Source: Candidatus Fimadaptatus faecigallinarum (GTDB taxonomy: Bacteria; Bacillota; Clostridia; Christensenellales; Aristaeellaceae). Taken from it: DNA of 64,000 nt. The stretch lies in contig DVNK01000005.1 in NCBI GenBank assembly GCA_018714445.1, positions 80,196 through 144,195 on the forward strand, read 5' to 3'. Positions 36,958 to 46,080 of the stretch are shown here, piece by piece; the stretch's first letter is position 1; each line of letters begins with the position of its first letter. The notes under the pieces were generated by a model. The model had not been told where the DNA came from. It ran no database searches and saw only the letters and a list, made by a program, of their open reading frames with translations. A program made the position numbers and the translations under genes.

Positions 36958-37917
36958 CTACATCCGCACCTGATCGCGCCGGGGCTTGTAGACCTTGCTG
37001 CGCACGGCTTCAGCGCGATATTTTTTCAGGCGCTTGCGACTCTGTTCGCCACGCCTGCGCGCCTGCTGGCAGGCCTTTTCCGCCTTTATAGGAGCAAACG
37101 GCGGCACGCCGCCATCCTTGGCATAGCCTATGAAGAACATGCGCGTCTGAGCACGATGTTGCTGGTACAGCTCCATGTCCTCCAGCAGCGCCTTGTATTG
37201 AGCGTACATCGTGCGCTTCATCTTGAACACGCGCGACGGCGCCATAGATATATACGAATTGGACAGGCTGCCCCGGCGCTTCACGTAGTAGTATATCGGC
37301 GTGTCCACCGCCGCTACCGAATTGACGCGCGCGTAGTAATCCATGTTGAACAGGAAGTCCTCGCACCAGTTCAGCTCCGCGCAACAGCGTATGTCATATT
37401 GCATTATTATGTCGCGCCGGTAGAGCTTGTTCCACATTACGCCGTAGTAGAAGTTGAGCGGGCTGTCCATCAGATAGCGCACAAACTCGCGCTGCGTGAG
37501 CACCTCGCCGCCGGCTATGTTGGAGCTTGCCGTCATACGCCGCCCCACTACGCGAAAAAACTCGGCTATCACCAGGTCGCATTCGGTCTGCTCGGCACGC
37601 TCTACCATCAACCGCGTCGCCTCGCTGGACAGGTAGTCGTCGCCGTCGACAAATTGCACATACTTGCCCAAGGCGCACTCAATGCCGACGTTGCGGCTGG
37701 CGGATACGCCGCTGTTGGGTTTATCTATTATCTTTATTCTGTCATCCAGCGCCGCAAACGCCCGGCAGATGTTCAGGCTGTCGTCCTTGCTGCCGTCGTT
37801 TACCAGTATTATCTCGATGTTGTCATAGGACTGTGTGCAGATGCTCTTTACGCAGGCGTACAACGTCGCCTCAGCATTATAAACCGGAACTATTATGCTG
37901 ACTAGCGGTTTATCCAT
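36958..37917 (-). CDS. Family 2 glycosyltransferase
   Basis: 319 residues with a GT-A fold start VSIIVPVYNAEATLYACV, LVNDGSKDDS and the metal-binding DGDDYLS, typical of GT2 enzymes of capsule, teichoic acid or surface glycan synthesis. The C-terminal 100 residues are basic and amphipathic, with no clear membrane helix. The ATG at 37917 follows AGAGG. It stands alone, without a glycan cluster around it. Confidence 0.93.
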   Translation of the reverse strand: MDKPLVSIIVPVYNAEATLYACVKSICTQSYDNIEIILVNDGSKDDSLNICRAFAALDDRIKIIDKPNSGVSASRNVGIECALGKYVQFVDGDDYLSSEATRLMVERAEQTECDLVIAEFFRVVGRRMTASSNIAGGEVLTQREFVRYLMDSPLNFYYGVMWNKLYRRDIIMQYDIRCCAELNWCEDFLFNMDYYARVNSVAAVDTPIYYYVKRRGSLSNSYISMAPSRVFKMKRTMYAQYKALLEDMELYQQHRAQTRMFFIGYAKDGGVPPFAPIKAEKACQQARRRGEQSRKRLKKYRAEAVRSKVYKPRRDQVRM

Positions 37918-38203
37918 TTCGTACAACCTCTCACAGCTTAATACCGGACGTGCGACCCCATTGCCACGCGCCGCCGGCGTCACATAGATTATAGCATCTG
38001 TGCGCATAAAGTCAAGCGGGCGCGCGCGACGTTTGTGTAATATATGCCGCCTCCGCGTCCGCCTAGTTGCAAGTTGCTGCCAGCTGTGGCAGCGTCATCC
38101 AGATGCGCCTTCGACCACATGTGCGATGCCAGATGTGCGTGCTCGCCAGTGCTCACAAAAGAAATATGATGCTTTCTGATATGGATTGAATCAGCCGCCG
38201 GGC

Positions 38204-38644
38204 TTATGTCTGAACCTGCGCCACGGCCTGTTTGGGCGCGCGCTCGGGCGCCCGGCACGCCAGCGTCTCCAGCGTTACGCCGTCCAGCATCGCGTCCACG
38301 CGCTGTTGCAGTTGCCGGTATATGCGCCGCATCGCGCACCCATCCGCCCCGCTCCACGCGCAATCGCCCGCGCCGCACGGACACAGCACAAACTCGTCCG
38401 ACATCGCCGCAAATACCTGCTTGAGCGTTATCTCGCAGGGCGGTACCGCAAGCATATAGCCTCCGCGCGCGCCGCCCTTGACGCTCAGCCAGCCCTGTTC
38501 CTTGAGACTTACCATGATCTTGGATATGTAAGTGCGCGGCACATTATGCCGCTCGCTTAATTCCGACGCTGAAACGCGCCTTTGGGCCTGCGCCAGCCCT
38601 ATCAGTACCCGCACTGCATAGTCGGTCGTAATGTTTAGTTGCAT
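38204..38644 (-). CDS. Rrf2-family transcriptional regulator with Fe-S cysteines
   Basis: 146 residues. An N-terminal winged helix (ITTDYAVRVLIGLAQ, VSASELSERHNVPRTYISKIM, GGARGGYML) is followed by Cys88, 90, 95 and 103, the position where IscR and NsrR hold an Fe-S cluster. It could sense Fe-S status, nitric oxide, oxygen or redox state. GGGAGAGGG precedes the ATG at 38644. It diverges from the M24 peptidase gene across a 371-base gap holding repeated TGCGTTCC motifs, which may include its sites. Confidence 0.9.
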   Translation of the reverse strand: MQLNITTDYAVRVLIGLAQAQRRVSASELSERHNVPRTYISKIMVSLKEQGWLSVKGGARGGYMLAVPPCEITLKQVFAAMSDEFVLCPCGAGDCAWSGADGCAMRRIYRQLQQRVDAMLDGVTLETLACRAPERAPKQAVAQVQT

Positions 38645-39015
38645 ACCGCCCTCTCCCATTTGCGCCGTCGGACATGTTCATGACCCGCTGCCGACTGCGC
38701 CCGCATACGGCCCGTGCAACATGCCGCACGTTGGAATTTATTCTAACACTCATTGCGTTCCCTGCATCGATGCAATGCGTTCCAAGTATGTTCTGGCGAT
38801 GCGATTTGTGCTGCCCATTTGTTAAATCGACATTTTGTGCAGCCGTGCCGCACACCGCACTGGACTTATGGCACACTATGCCGATGTGTCCCGCGCTCCA
38901 TGACCTGACGCTCAGCGCTCCATTTACCGCGCGGCATTGTCTGCGCCCTACGGCTGTGTTATCATAAGCGTAATGACGGCGCGACAGATGCGCCGGTGCG
39001 AAGGGAGGCCGTACA
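38645..39015. other. Intergenic region with palindromes and promoter
   Basis: A TGCATCGATGCA palindrome is flanked by direct repeats ATTGCGTTCC and AATGCGTTCC (about 38750-38785). It also contains the peptidase promoter at 38937-38965. No gene seen. Confidence 0.55.
38937..38965 (+). promoter_or_regulatory. Promoter of the M24 peptidase operon
   Basis: TTGTCT (38937-38942), 17-base spacer, TATCAT (38960-38965). Confidence 0.7.
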
Positions 39016-40206
39016 ATGCTGATAATCAAGCAGCGCATTGCGCGCGGCATAGAAGCAATGCGCGCGCAGGACGTGGATATGTGGATTGCGCTGGGGCGCG
39101 ATCTGCCTCACAAGGGCGAGCCGATGCTCAACTACCTGCTGACCTATCCAATGAGCGGGCCGGTTGCGGTCGTGTTGTGCGCAAATGGCGCGACTTACGC
39201 GATAAACTCGCCTATGGAAATAGAGGAAATCGAGTCGATGGGCACGTATGAGCACGTAATTGCCAACACCGAAGGCTACGCCGGCATAAAAAAGACAATT
39301 GCCGACATAGTCCGCGCCGAACAGCCGGACCGCATAGCGCTCAACTACTCCGAAAAGGATCCCACCGCCGACGGACTGTCGCTGACATGCTATCGGGTGC
39401 TGTGCGACGCATTCAGAATCGCCGGCTTTCAGGGCGAGACATTGTCGTCGCAAATGCTGATGAAGTACCTACGCGCCAACCGCAGTCCTGAGGAAATCGC
39501 CCGCATACGCGCCGCGGTGCAGCAGTCCATGGCGATATACCAGCAGGCCCGCCCGCATATGAGGCTGGGCATGAGCGGTATCGACATACAGCGCCTGTTC
39601 CAGTCGCTCGCCGACGCGCACGGGTTTGGCTATTCGTGGCCCAAGTACGGCAATCCGTTCAATTCGATAGGTACGCGTTCGTCGTATCTGTGCAAGCGGC
39701 CCGCAGCCGACGTGTTCATAGAACCGGGCAATGTGGTCAACGTGGACTTTGGCATAATAGTGGACGGCGCGTCGTCGGACAACCAGCGCACATTCTACGC
39801 GCTGCGTCCGGGCGAGAGCGCGCCGCCCGACGAGGTCCAGCGGGCATTTAATGCGCTGGGCGACGTGAACCGGGCGCTGTATGAGCACATGCGCGCAGGC
39901 GTCGGATCCGGCGAACTGCTCGAATACGCCAACGCCGAGTTCCGACGCCACGGCTACCCCGAACGGCGCGGCGGCTTTGGCCACGAGATAGGGTTCCTGG
40001 CGCATGACGGCGCGCTGTCGCCCGGTTCGAGCGCATGCGAGCCCGAGATAGATTCGACGCTGCTGGAAGGCATGACGTTTACGCTGGAACCGGCCATAAT
40101 CACGTCGCATGGCCGCGTTTGCCGCGAGGAGGTCGTCGCGGTAGGCAAAGAGCGCGGCGAGCTGCTCAGCACGCTGCAGGATGAGATATGGCTGATTCGC
40201 GACTGA
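39016..40206 (+). CDS. M24-family metallopeptidase (Xaa-Pro aminopeptidase/creatinase fold)
   Basis: 396 residues: a creatinase-type N-terminal domain (1-150) and a pita-bread catalytic domain. Metal ligands can be placed: VDFGIIVDGASSD (two Asp), GGFGHEIGF (His), FTLEPAI (Glu) and REEVVAVG (Glu). Family members cut X-Pro dipeptides or modify small molecules such as creatine. AAGGGAGG precedes the ATG. It is followed after 26 bases by a methyltransferase gene, making a two-gene operon. Cytosolic. Confidence 0.93.
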   Translation: MLIIKQRIARGIEAMRAQDVDMWIALGRDLPHKGEPMLNYLLTYPMSGPVAVVLCANGATYAINSPMEIEEIESMGTYEHVIANTEGYAGIKKTIADIVRAEQPDRIALNYSEKDPTADGLSLTCYRVLCDAFRIAGFQGETLSSQMLMKYLRANRSPEEIARIRAAVQQSMAIYQQARPHMRLGMSGIDIQRLFQSLADAHGFGYSWPKYGNPFNSIGTRSSYLCKRPAADVFIEPGNVVNVDFGIIVDGASSDNQRTFYALRPGESAPPDEVQRAFNALGDVNRALYEHMRAGVGSGELLEYANAEFRRHGYPERRGGFGHEIGFLAHDGALSPGSSACEPEIDSTLLEGMTFTLEPAIITSHGRVCREEVVAVGKERGELLSTLQDEIWLIRD

Positions 40207-40232
40207 CATGACCGCAAAAGGAGGGCCTGCCC

Positions 40233-40910
40233 ATGGAACAGCTGCCCACGGTGCTCACGATACGGCGCGCCGCCATGCCCGAACTGCCCGAGCGCTTTGC
40301 CGGCGACGACGTGCGCTTTGCGCCCGAGTTTGCCAGGCTCATGATAGAGCGCTTCACCCACCCAGGCGAATGCGTGCTGGATCCATTTGCCGGTTACGGC
40401 ACGACGCTGAGCGCGGCGCGGGAGCTGGGCCGCGAATGCGTGGGCGTGGAACTGCTGCCGCAGCGCGTGGAATACATGCGCGCACAGCTCGACCCGCACG
40501 CATGCGTGTATTGTCACGATGCACGGCGTCTGTGCGAACTTGCGCTGCCCCGCATCGACTTTGTGCTCACGTCGCCACCGTACATGGCGCGCAACGATCA
40601 TCCCGAGTATCCGTTTGCCGGCTATGCGGTGACCGGCGAGGACTACGCCCGGTACATGGAGGATATCGCCGGGGTGTTCCGCCAGCTGCGCGCGTTTATG
40701 CGTCCGGGCGCGTATGCCGCCGTCGAAGTCAGCAACATAATCAACGCCGGACAGTTCACGCAGCTCGCATGGGACGTCGCTCGTGCGATAGGCGGCGTGC
40801 TGCCGCTGGTGCAGGAGCTGATACTGGACTGGCGCGACGGGCAGCCCGGACACGGATACGGCTTTGGGTATGACCACAGCTACTGCCTGTTGTTTCGGCA
40901 GCCCGAATAG
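40233..40910 (+). CDS. SAM-dependent methyltransferase with TSPPY motif (DNA or RNA)
   Basis: 225 residues. The SAM motif DPFAGYGTTLSAA (about 50) comes first and the catalytic TSPPYMARNDHPEY (about 113) later. Asn/Ser-PPY enzymes methylate exocyclic amino groups of adenine or cytosine. There is no target-recognition domain and no restriction enzyme nearby, so it may be an orphan DNA methyltransferase or an RNA enzyme. AAGGAGGG precedes the ATG. The order of motifs is opposite to beta-type N4-cytosine enzymes. Confidence 0.8.
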   Translation: MEQLPTVLTIRRAAMPELPERFAGDDVRFAPEFARLMIERFTHPGECVLDPFAGYGTTLSAARELGRECVGVELLPQRVEYMRAQLDPHACVYCHDARRLCELALPRIDFVLTSPPYMARNDHPEYPFAGYAVTGEDYARYMEDIAGVFRQLRAFMRPGAYAAVEVSNIINAGQFTQLAWDVARAIGGVLPLVQELILDWRDGQPGHGYGFGYDHSYCLLFRQPE

Positions 40911-41026
40911 ATACGGGTAAAGACTGTATCTGGACATCGTTGCCCATGCTCCAGAGCGGCAGTCCGAATAGATACTGGCTATGCCGCATTTTAGGGTTTA
41001 TTGCGCCTGGTTTGGCTTATATCGCT

Positions 41027-41282
41027 GCGCACGGATAGTATGACCATGCATTGTTCGCGTCGCCGCGCACGGATAACATGGACCATGCATTGTTCGCATC
41101 GCCGCGCACGGCTTCATGACCGCGCACTGTTAATGTCGCGCCGCAAGTGCATATAGCAGCGCACGATTTGTGCGGCCATGCACTGCTCATGCCGCTGCGC
41201 AGTATATTCGATTCGAACCCCACCTTGCCGCGCACGGCTTGTATAACTGCGCACGGCATGTAACTGCGCACGGCACGTGGCG
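41027..41282. repeat. Degenerate GCGCACGG repeat array
   Basis: GCGCACGG recurs at 41027, 41065 and 41104 with near-identical 38-39-base units in between (ACCATGCATTGTTCGC...TCGCC). More degenerate copies continue to about 41282. Confidence 0.75.
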
Positions 41283-41410
41283 CCGCCTGGTCATGTTGCG
41301 CGCTGTCAGCCTGCGCATAAAGCCAGCATGCCGCGCCATGCACTACCTGAAGCCGGCACCACCGGCGATTTCATGCGCGCTTTTGCGATGTAATGCAGCG
41401 CAAAACGCGC

Positions 41411-41439
41411 TTCCATTTTTGCCTGTATATGTGTATAAT
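41411..41439 (+). promoter_or_regulatory. Promoter of the first URO-D-like gene
   Basis: TTCCAT (41411-41416), 17-base spacer, TATAAT (41434-41439). A CGGGC-AGT-GCCCG hairpin (41448-41460) follows at the expected transcript start. Confidence 0.65.
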
Positions 41440-41515
41440 GTCATTGACGGGCAGTGCCCGGAATTCAATACTCAGCGCACGCATCGACGTTGCGCGCTGA
41501 AAGGATGCTGTGCCT

Positions 41516-42757
41516 ATGGAACTCATATCGCAATCCGACCGCGAGCGCCTGCGCGAACTCGCGCGCAAGCAGCTCGAATACGCAAACTCGCCTCAGAATG
41601 ATCTGATACTTGACAAGTGGCATGCGCTTGAGGCTGGCCGGCGCGAATCACCTACGGTGCGACTGCTGTTTTCCAACTTCACGCACGAGGTCATAACGCC
41701 GCGCATGAAGTGCGAAGGCAAGGCTGCCCGCGCAATCGAGTGGAACCTGCTCAGCACTCTGGTAGGGCGCGAGCTGTTCGACGACGACACGCCGATATCG
41801 CCGACTTATGACATCAGCTGGGCCACGCATGTATCGCCGTTCGGCATACAGCCCAGCATATCCCGCCCCAATATCGAAAACCCGCAGGGCTACCACATCA
41901 ATCCCGTGATCGAGGATCTGGATGAGGAGATAGACAAGCTGCGCGGCGGTTCGTTCGGCGTGGACCGCGACGCCACCCGCGACCGCATCGAACAGGCTCA
42001 GGACGTATTCGGCGACATACTGCCGCCGCGGCTGGTGATGGGCAGCCTTAACGGCCCCATGACTTCGCCGATAGTGTTCCTCATGGGCATGGAGGCGTTC
42101 TACTGCTCGATGTACGATTACCCTGAGCGCGTGCACGAGGCCATGGACATGGCGTGCACGATATACGAGCGCTTTTATGACTTCCTGGAGCAGGAGAAGC
42201 TGCTGCTGCCCACCTGCGGCATCAGCCCGGTCGCTCAGGAGAGCTTCGCGTTCAATCACGAGCTGCCCACTGAAAACGTGACCCGCACGACGCAGTGCTG
42301 GGGCTTCCTCGAGTCCCAGGAGACCACCGCCGTGTCACCCGCTACGTTCGGCGAGTTCGTGTTCCCGTACCAGGACAGGCTCGCGCGGCGGTTTGGACTG
42401 CTGTCGTACGGCTGCTGCGAGCGCGTCGACGCCATATGGCCCGACTACCTGTCCAAGTGGAAGAACCTGCGCAAGCTGTCGGTATCGCCATTTAACAACG
42501 AAGCGCTGGTGGGCGAATACCTGCGCGGCAGCAACGTGGTTTATTACAGCAAGCCCCGCGCCGAGTACGTAACCAACCGCGGTCCGCTCGACGAGGACGC
42601 GATACGCGACTACTTCAAGGGCGTGGCCCAGCACGCCAGCGGCTGCCTGTTCGAGGTCGCGCAGCGCGAGGTCGGCACGATTTACGGCGACTTTGAGCGC
42701 GGCAAGCGCTACGTGCAGCTCGCCCGCGAGACCATCGACAAATACTGGCAGCCATAA
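41516..42757 (+). CDS. Uroporphyrinogen decarboxylase-family protein (likely corrinoid methyltransferase-like)
   Basis: 413 residues of the URO-D superfamily TIM barrel, longer than true HemE (about 340-360). It belongs with the MtaA-like or uncharacterised branch. Visible landmarks are LLFSNFTHEVITPRMKCEGK at the start, LNGPMTSP mid-barrel, and a Cys pair GCCERV (about 300) that could bind Zn, as in methylcobamide:CoM-type transferases. The ATG at 41516 has AAGGA ten bases upstream; GTG six bases before is possible. A small secreted protein gene follows by 29 bases. No corrinoid protein gene lies nearby. Confidence 0.82.
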   Translation: MELISQSDRERLRELARKQLEYANSPQNDLILDKWHALEAGRRESPTVRLLFSNFTHEVITPRMKCEGKAARAIEWNLLSTLVGRELFDDDTPISPTYDISWATHVSPFGIQPSISRPNIENPQGYHINPVIEDLDEEIDKLRGGSFGVDRDATRDRIEQAQDVFGDILPPRLVMGSLNGPMTSPIVFLMGMEAFYCSMYDYPERVHEAMDMACTIYERFYDFLEQEKLLLPTCGISPVAQESFAFNHELPTENVTRTTQCWGFLESQETTAVSPATFGEFVFPYQDRLARRFGLLSYGCCERVDAIWPDYLSKWKNLRKLSVSPFNNEALVGEYLRGSNVVYYSKPRAEYVTNRGPLDEDAIRDYFKGVAQHASGCLFEVAQREVGTIYGDFERGKRYVQLARETIDKYWQP

Positions 42758-42786
42758 CCGAGCCCACTGGTCAAGGAGCGAGTGAC

Positions 42787-43230
42787 ATGTTCGTAATACG
42801 CTTATTACAGGTCGCAATGGCATTGCTGATGTTGATTTACCCGATGCCCAGCGCGGATGAGACCGCGCCGGAGCCTGTCGATGCCGGGGCGTTCAGCATC
42901 GATCTCATCTGCCGGAGCGAGGATGTATATCAGATATTCTATACCTACTACATCGACGGTCAGAGTTGCGGCATTGGAGCGCTGGCCGACCTGGACGGAG
43001 GCATGCTGACGCCCGAGTCCGAGCTGACGCTGACCTTTCCCGCGGGGCTGTTCGAGGATGGCGCTGACGTGTCGCGCTTCTCGATCGACTTTTCGCCCTA
43101 CGGCCAGGGCGACATGTACGAGCTGGGTACGACAAATCAGGTGTACATAGACGCCGAATACGGCGGTCATTACACAATTGAGCTCACGGGCAGCGCGGCT
43201 GAAGGGTTTGCCGCCGGGCTCGTCGAGTAG
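42787..43230 (+). CDS. Small secreted protein of unknown function
   Basis: 147 residues with an N-terminal signal-type helix (FVIRLLQVAMALLMLIYPM) and a mature, acidic, beta-rich domain containing two Cys (LICRSED, GQSCGIG) that could form a disulfide. AAGGAG precedes the ATG. I do not recognise the family. It shares an operon with the URO-D-like gene and ends in a hairpin at 43259-43285. Confidence 0.75.
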   Translation: MFVIRLLQVAMALLMLIYPMPSADETAPEPVDAGAFSIDLICRSEDVYQIFYTYYIDGQSCGIGALADLDGGMLTPESELTLTFPAGLFEDGADVSRFSIDFSPYGQGDMYELGTTNQVYIDAEYGGHYTIELTGSAAEGFAAGLVE

Positions 43231-43258
43231 CGCAACGGAATAACTAAAAGCCATAAAC

Positions 43259-43289
43259 GCCGGAGCCGCGCAATGCGGCCCCGGCATTT
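43259..43289 (+). terminator. Hairpin terminator, first copy
   Basis: GCCGG-A-GCCGC, loop GCAAT, GCGGC-C-CCGGC (43259-43285), then ATTTC. Nearly the same hairpin recurs at 43482-43508. Confidence 0.65.
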
Positions 43290-43304
43290 CAGACCGTTGG
43301 CAAA

Positions 43305-43418
43305 GTCCAAGCATTTGGACAGAACGCAGTGTTTTATATTTTTCTGGAATTACGCATGGATGATGCTTCAAAATACGTTTGCTTTAGCGAGCATCATGGC
43401 ATGGTTTGCAGATGCCAT
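43305..43418. other. AT-richer segment with three hairpins between twin terminators
   Basis: Successive inverted repeats: GTCCAA-N4-TTGGAC (43305-43320), ATGATGCT-N22-AGCATCAT (43360-43397) and ATGGCAT-N9-ATGCCAT (43396-43418). No gene seen; it could be an RNA or a small mobile repeat. Confidence 0.55.
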
Positions 43419-43481
43419 TTGCGTTATTGCAAGTTTGGCCAGGCTGGCAGTTTGCGTAACACTTTGTCAGTGAACCGAAAC

Positions 43482-43514
43482 GCCGGAACCGCACAATGCG
43501 GCCCCGGCGTTTTT
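43482..43514 (+). terminator. Hairpin terminator, second copy
   Basis: GCCGG-A-ACCGC, ACAAT loop, GCGGC-C-CCGGC (43482-43508), then GTTTTTC. It can act in both directions, for the region before it and for the converging MATE gene. Confidence 0.8.
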
Positions 43515-43587
43515 CATATGCAAATATCGGGTGCAGCTGCGCGCTGTAAGCATGCCGCGTATACGGGCGGCATGCCGGCGGGCCGCA

Positions 43588-44967
43588 TCAGTCCGACGCG
43601 TCGCCTGTGCCCAACTGCTCGCGCCGGCTGAGTATGCGCTTCATGCCCGTCAGATACACAACTATCGACACGGCCGGGCCCAACACGTCCGAAATAGGCT
43701 CTGCAAAGAATGCCGCTTCAGCGCCAAACGCCGCCGGCAGCGCAAACAGCGCTACAAAGTATGTCAGCTTGCGCCAGAACGACAACGGCAGCGAATAGCG
43801 CACCTGGCCCACCGCCGTGAAGCCGTCGACTATCTCGTACTGTAAGCCCAGCGGTATCAGCGCCAGCGTGAACACGCGTATCGCCCATAGCGCCTGCGCG
43901 CCGACCTGCTCGTCCTGCGTGAACAGCCGCACAAATGCCCCACCGCATAGCCATGCCATCGCCAGCATGAACGCCGTGTACCCTACGCACAGCATGAATA
44001 TGCGCTTTTGCGCTTCGCGTATGCGCTGAGTATTGCGCGCGCCATAGTTGAAGCTGAGTATCGTCTGCGTGCCGCCGGATATGCCGCCCAGCGGCATAGT
44101 CACAACCAGCATGAAGCTCTGCGCAATTGTGACGCAGGTTATCAGCATGTCGCCGCGCGCCGCGCCGCCATAGCGCTGCAATACCGCGTTCATTGCGATT
44201 ATCATCACGTTATCGACCGCGATTATCGCAAACGGCGTAAAGCCTATCATCAGCACGCTGCGTATCACGCTGAGCCGGTACCTCCCAAACGATATGCGCA
44301 CATGCGCCCGCTTACCAAACAGAAACGCCAGCACGAATATGCAGCTGCCCAACTGCGATATGACCGTCGCCAGCGCCGCGCCTTCCACGCCCATGCCCAG
44401 CACGAATATGAACACCGGATCGAGCGCAATGTTCAGCCCCGCGCCCAGCATGACCGATATCATCGCCTGGCGCGCAAAGCCCTGACAGATTATGAACTGG
44501 CTCATTCCGGTCGACAGCAGCGCAAACACCGTGCCGGTCAGATACACGCTGAAGTAGCCGTTGGCATACGGCAGCGTGACGTCGCTCGCGCCGAAGAGTA
44601 TCAGCATCGGCTCCCTGAGCGGCAGCAGCGCCGCCACCAGCACCACCGACAGCACGCACAGCATCATAAAGCAGTTGGCCATTATCGAGCGGGCACGCTC
44701 CATGTCGCCCTCGCCCATGCGTATGCTCATCAGCGGCGCGCCGCCCAGTCCCACCAGCGACGCCACCGAGCCTACCATCGTCACCACTGGCCCGCACACG
44801 CCCACGCCCGCCAGCGCCACATCCCCCACGACGGGTATGTTGCCTATATACATGCGGTCCACTATGCTGTACAACACGCTTACCAGCTGCGCCATCATGC
44901 TCGGCACCGCTATTCTAAACACCAGTCGCCCTATCGGGTCACGTCCCAGGTCGTTATCCCTACGCAT
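43588..44967 (-). CDS. MATE-family efflux transporter
   Basis: 459 residues with about twelve hydrophobic segments in two similar halves, starting DPIGRLVFRIAVPSMMAQLVS. MATE proteins use ion gradients to export drugs, metabolites or toxins. The ATG at 44967 follows GGGAGG. It lies 119 bases downstream of a PocR-AraC regulator gene on the same strand, which might control it. The substrate cannot be told. Confidence 0.94.
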   Translation of the reverse strand: MRRDNDLGRDPIGRLVFRIAVPSMMAQLVSVLYSIVDRMYIGNIPVVGDVALAGVGVCGPVVTMVGSVASLVGLGGAPLMSIRMGEGDMERARSIMANCFMMLCVLSVVLVAALLPLREPMLILFGASDVTLPYANGYFSVYLTGTVFALLSTGMSQFIICQGFARQAMISVMLGAGLNIALDPVFIFVLGMGVEGAALATVISQLGSCIFVLAFLFGKRAHVRISFGRYRLSVIRSVLMIGFTPFAIIAVDNVMIIAMNAVLQRYGGAARGDMLITCVTIAQSFMLVVTMPLGGISGGTQTILSFNYGARNTQRIREAQKRIFMLCVGYTAFMLAMAWLCGGAFVRLFTQDEQVGAQALWAIRVFTLALIPLGLQYEIVDGFTAVGQVRYSLPLSFWRKLTYFVALFALPAAFGAEAAFFAEPISDVLGPAVSIVVYLTGMKRILSRREQLGTGDASD

Positions 44968-45086
44968 AACGCGCCTCCCGCACGCAGTATTGCCGGCCGC
45001 ACAGCGCCCTGACATCAGCGCCTCAACTCGCGCCGGTTTACATCGCATTATAGCCGCCGCGCCGTGCGCAATCAAGCACGTTTAAG

Positions 45087-45935
45087 CTAAGAACGCGCCA
45101 GTTGTCCAAACTGCCTTCGGTACTGGCCGGGCGTCAGCGCAAATTCGCGCCTGAACAGCTTGCAGAAGTAGTTTACATCAGCTATGCCCACTCGCGCGGC
45201 AACCTGCCCTATCGGACAGGCGGAATTGGCCAGCAGATGGCACGCGCTCTCCAGCCGGTACTGCGTCAGCAGCGCGTGCGGCCCCATGCCGTACTGCCGC
45301 GTAACCTGCCGGCACAGCGTCGTGCGACCCACATGCAGCCGGCGCGCCATCTCGTCAAGCGTCAGCTCGTCGGTGTACGCGCTGCGCACCAGCGCCATGA
45401 ACCGCGCCGGCAGCGATTCGCCCAGCTCGTCCACCAGCGCGTTTGAGCGTATGTAGCTCGCGCACGCGCCCAGCATCAGCGCACACGCGCCTATGTATTC
45501 AGCCGGGTATTGAGGTATGCGCAGGTACGCGCGCTCCAGCGCGTCCAGGTCGTCAACATATGCGCAGCGCCGCTTAAGTTCCGCGCGCACGTCGCCCGCC
45601 GCGTCGGAGCGCGCCTGCCCCAGCATCAGATACGCTATGCATTCGTCCGCCTGCATAATCGGCACCACTGCCTCGCTCAGCCCCGCATGACAGGCGTATA
45701 CCTGAGGCTGCCGGCTCAGGCACGCCCGCTCGACCGCGCGCGCGTCGCATTCCCGGCACGCCGCCAGGCCCCGCGCATGGCAGCGCACCATGTCGCAAAA
45801 CGGCTGCGCCCGCCGGGGACAGGCCATGCGCTCGCTGCCCATGCGGTCGTAGATCCCCACGCGCAGCCCCGTGACCTTGTAAAAGCTGTCCAGCAGCTGC
45901 CTGAGCCGCACTTCGTCCATGTCCAGTTCGCGCAC
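45087..45935 (-). CDS. AraC-family regulator with PocR sensory domain
   Basis: 282 residues. Residues 1-165 form a PocR-type ligand domain with the Cys cluster CDMVRCHARGLAACRECDA and HAGLSEAVVPI; PocR domains bind small polyols or hydrocarbons such as 1,2-propanediol. The C-terminal 100 residues carry two helix-turn-helix motifs (LTLDEMARRLHVGRTTLCRQV; IGQVAARVGIADVNYFCKLF). The GTG start follows AAGGAGG by eight bases. It diverges from the second URO-D-like gene across 145 bases, its likeliest target. Confidence 0.92.
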   Translation of the reverse strand: MRELDMDEVRLRQLLDSFYKVTGLRVGIYDRMGSERMACPRRAQPFCDMVRCHARGLAACRECDARAVERACLSRQPQVYACHAGLSEAVVPIMQADECIAYLMLGQARSDAAGDVRAELKRRCAYVDDLDALERAYLRIPQYPAEYIGACALMLGACASYIRSNALVDELGESLPARFMALVRSAYTDELTLDEMARRLHVGRTTLCRQVTRQYGMGPHALLTQYRLESACHLLANSACPIGQVAARVGIADVNYFCKLFRREFALTPGQYRRQFGQLARS

Positions 45936-46080
45936 CAGATACGCCTCCTTATGGGATATTCATATCATATCGGTACGAAATCACCATTTTTGCACACTTA
46001 TGTTACTATTTTGCGCGCGCCGGGTCAAGTATAATATTTGCATACAACACGGCGCGACGCGCCGGCAGGAGGTGTGGTAC

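Larger units (their letters stand above)
40911..41515. other. 605-base gap with degenerate repeats and the URO-D promoter
   Basis: It contains a direct repeat of CGGCAGYCCGAATAGATAC (within the methyltransferase end and at about 40958), the GCGCACGG array, and the promoter at 41411-41439. No gene seen. Confidence 0.6.

Noticed and set aside
40233..40910. Restriction-modification system
   Set aside because: Only a methyltransferase is present; neighbours are a peptidase and repeats, with no endonuclease or specificity gene.
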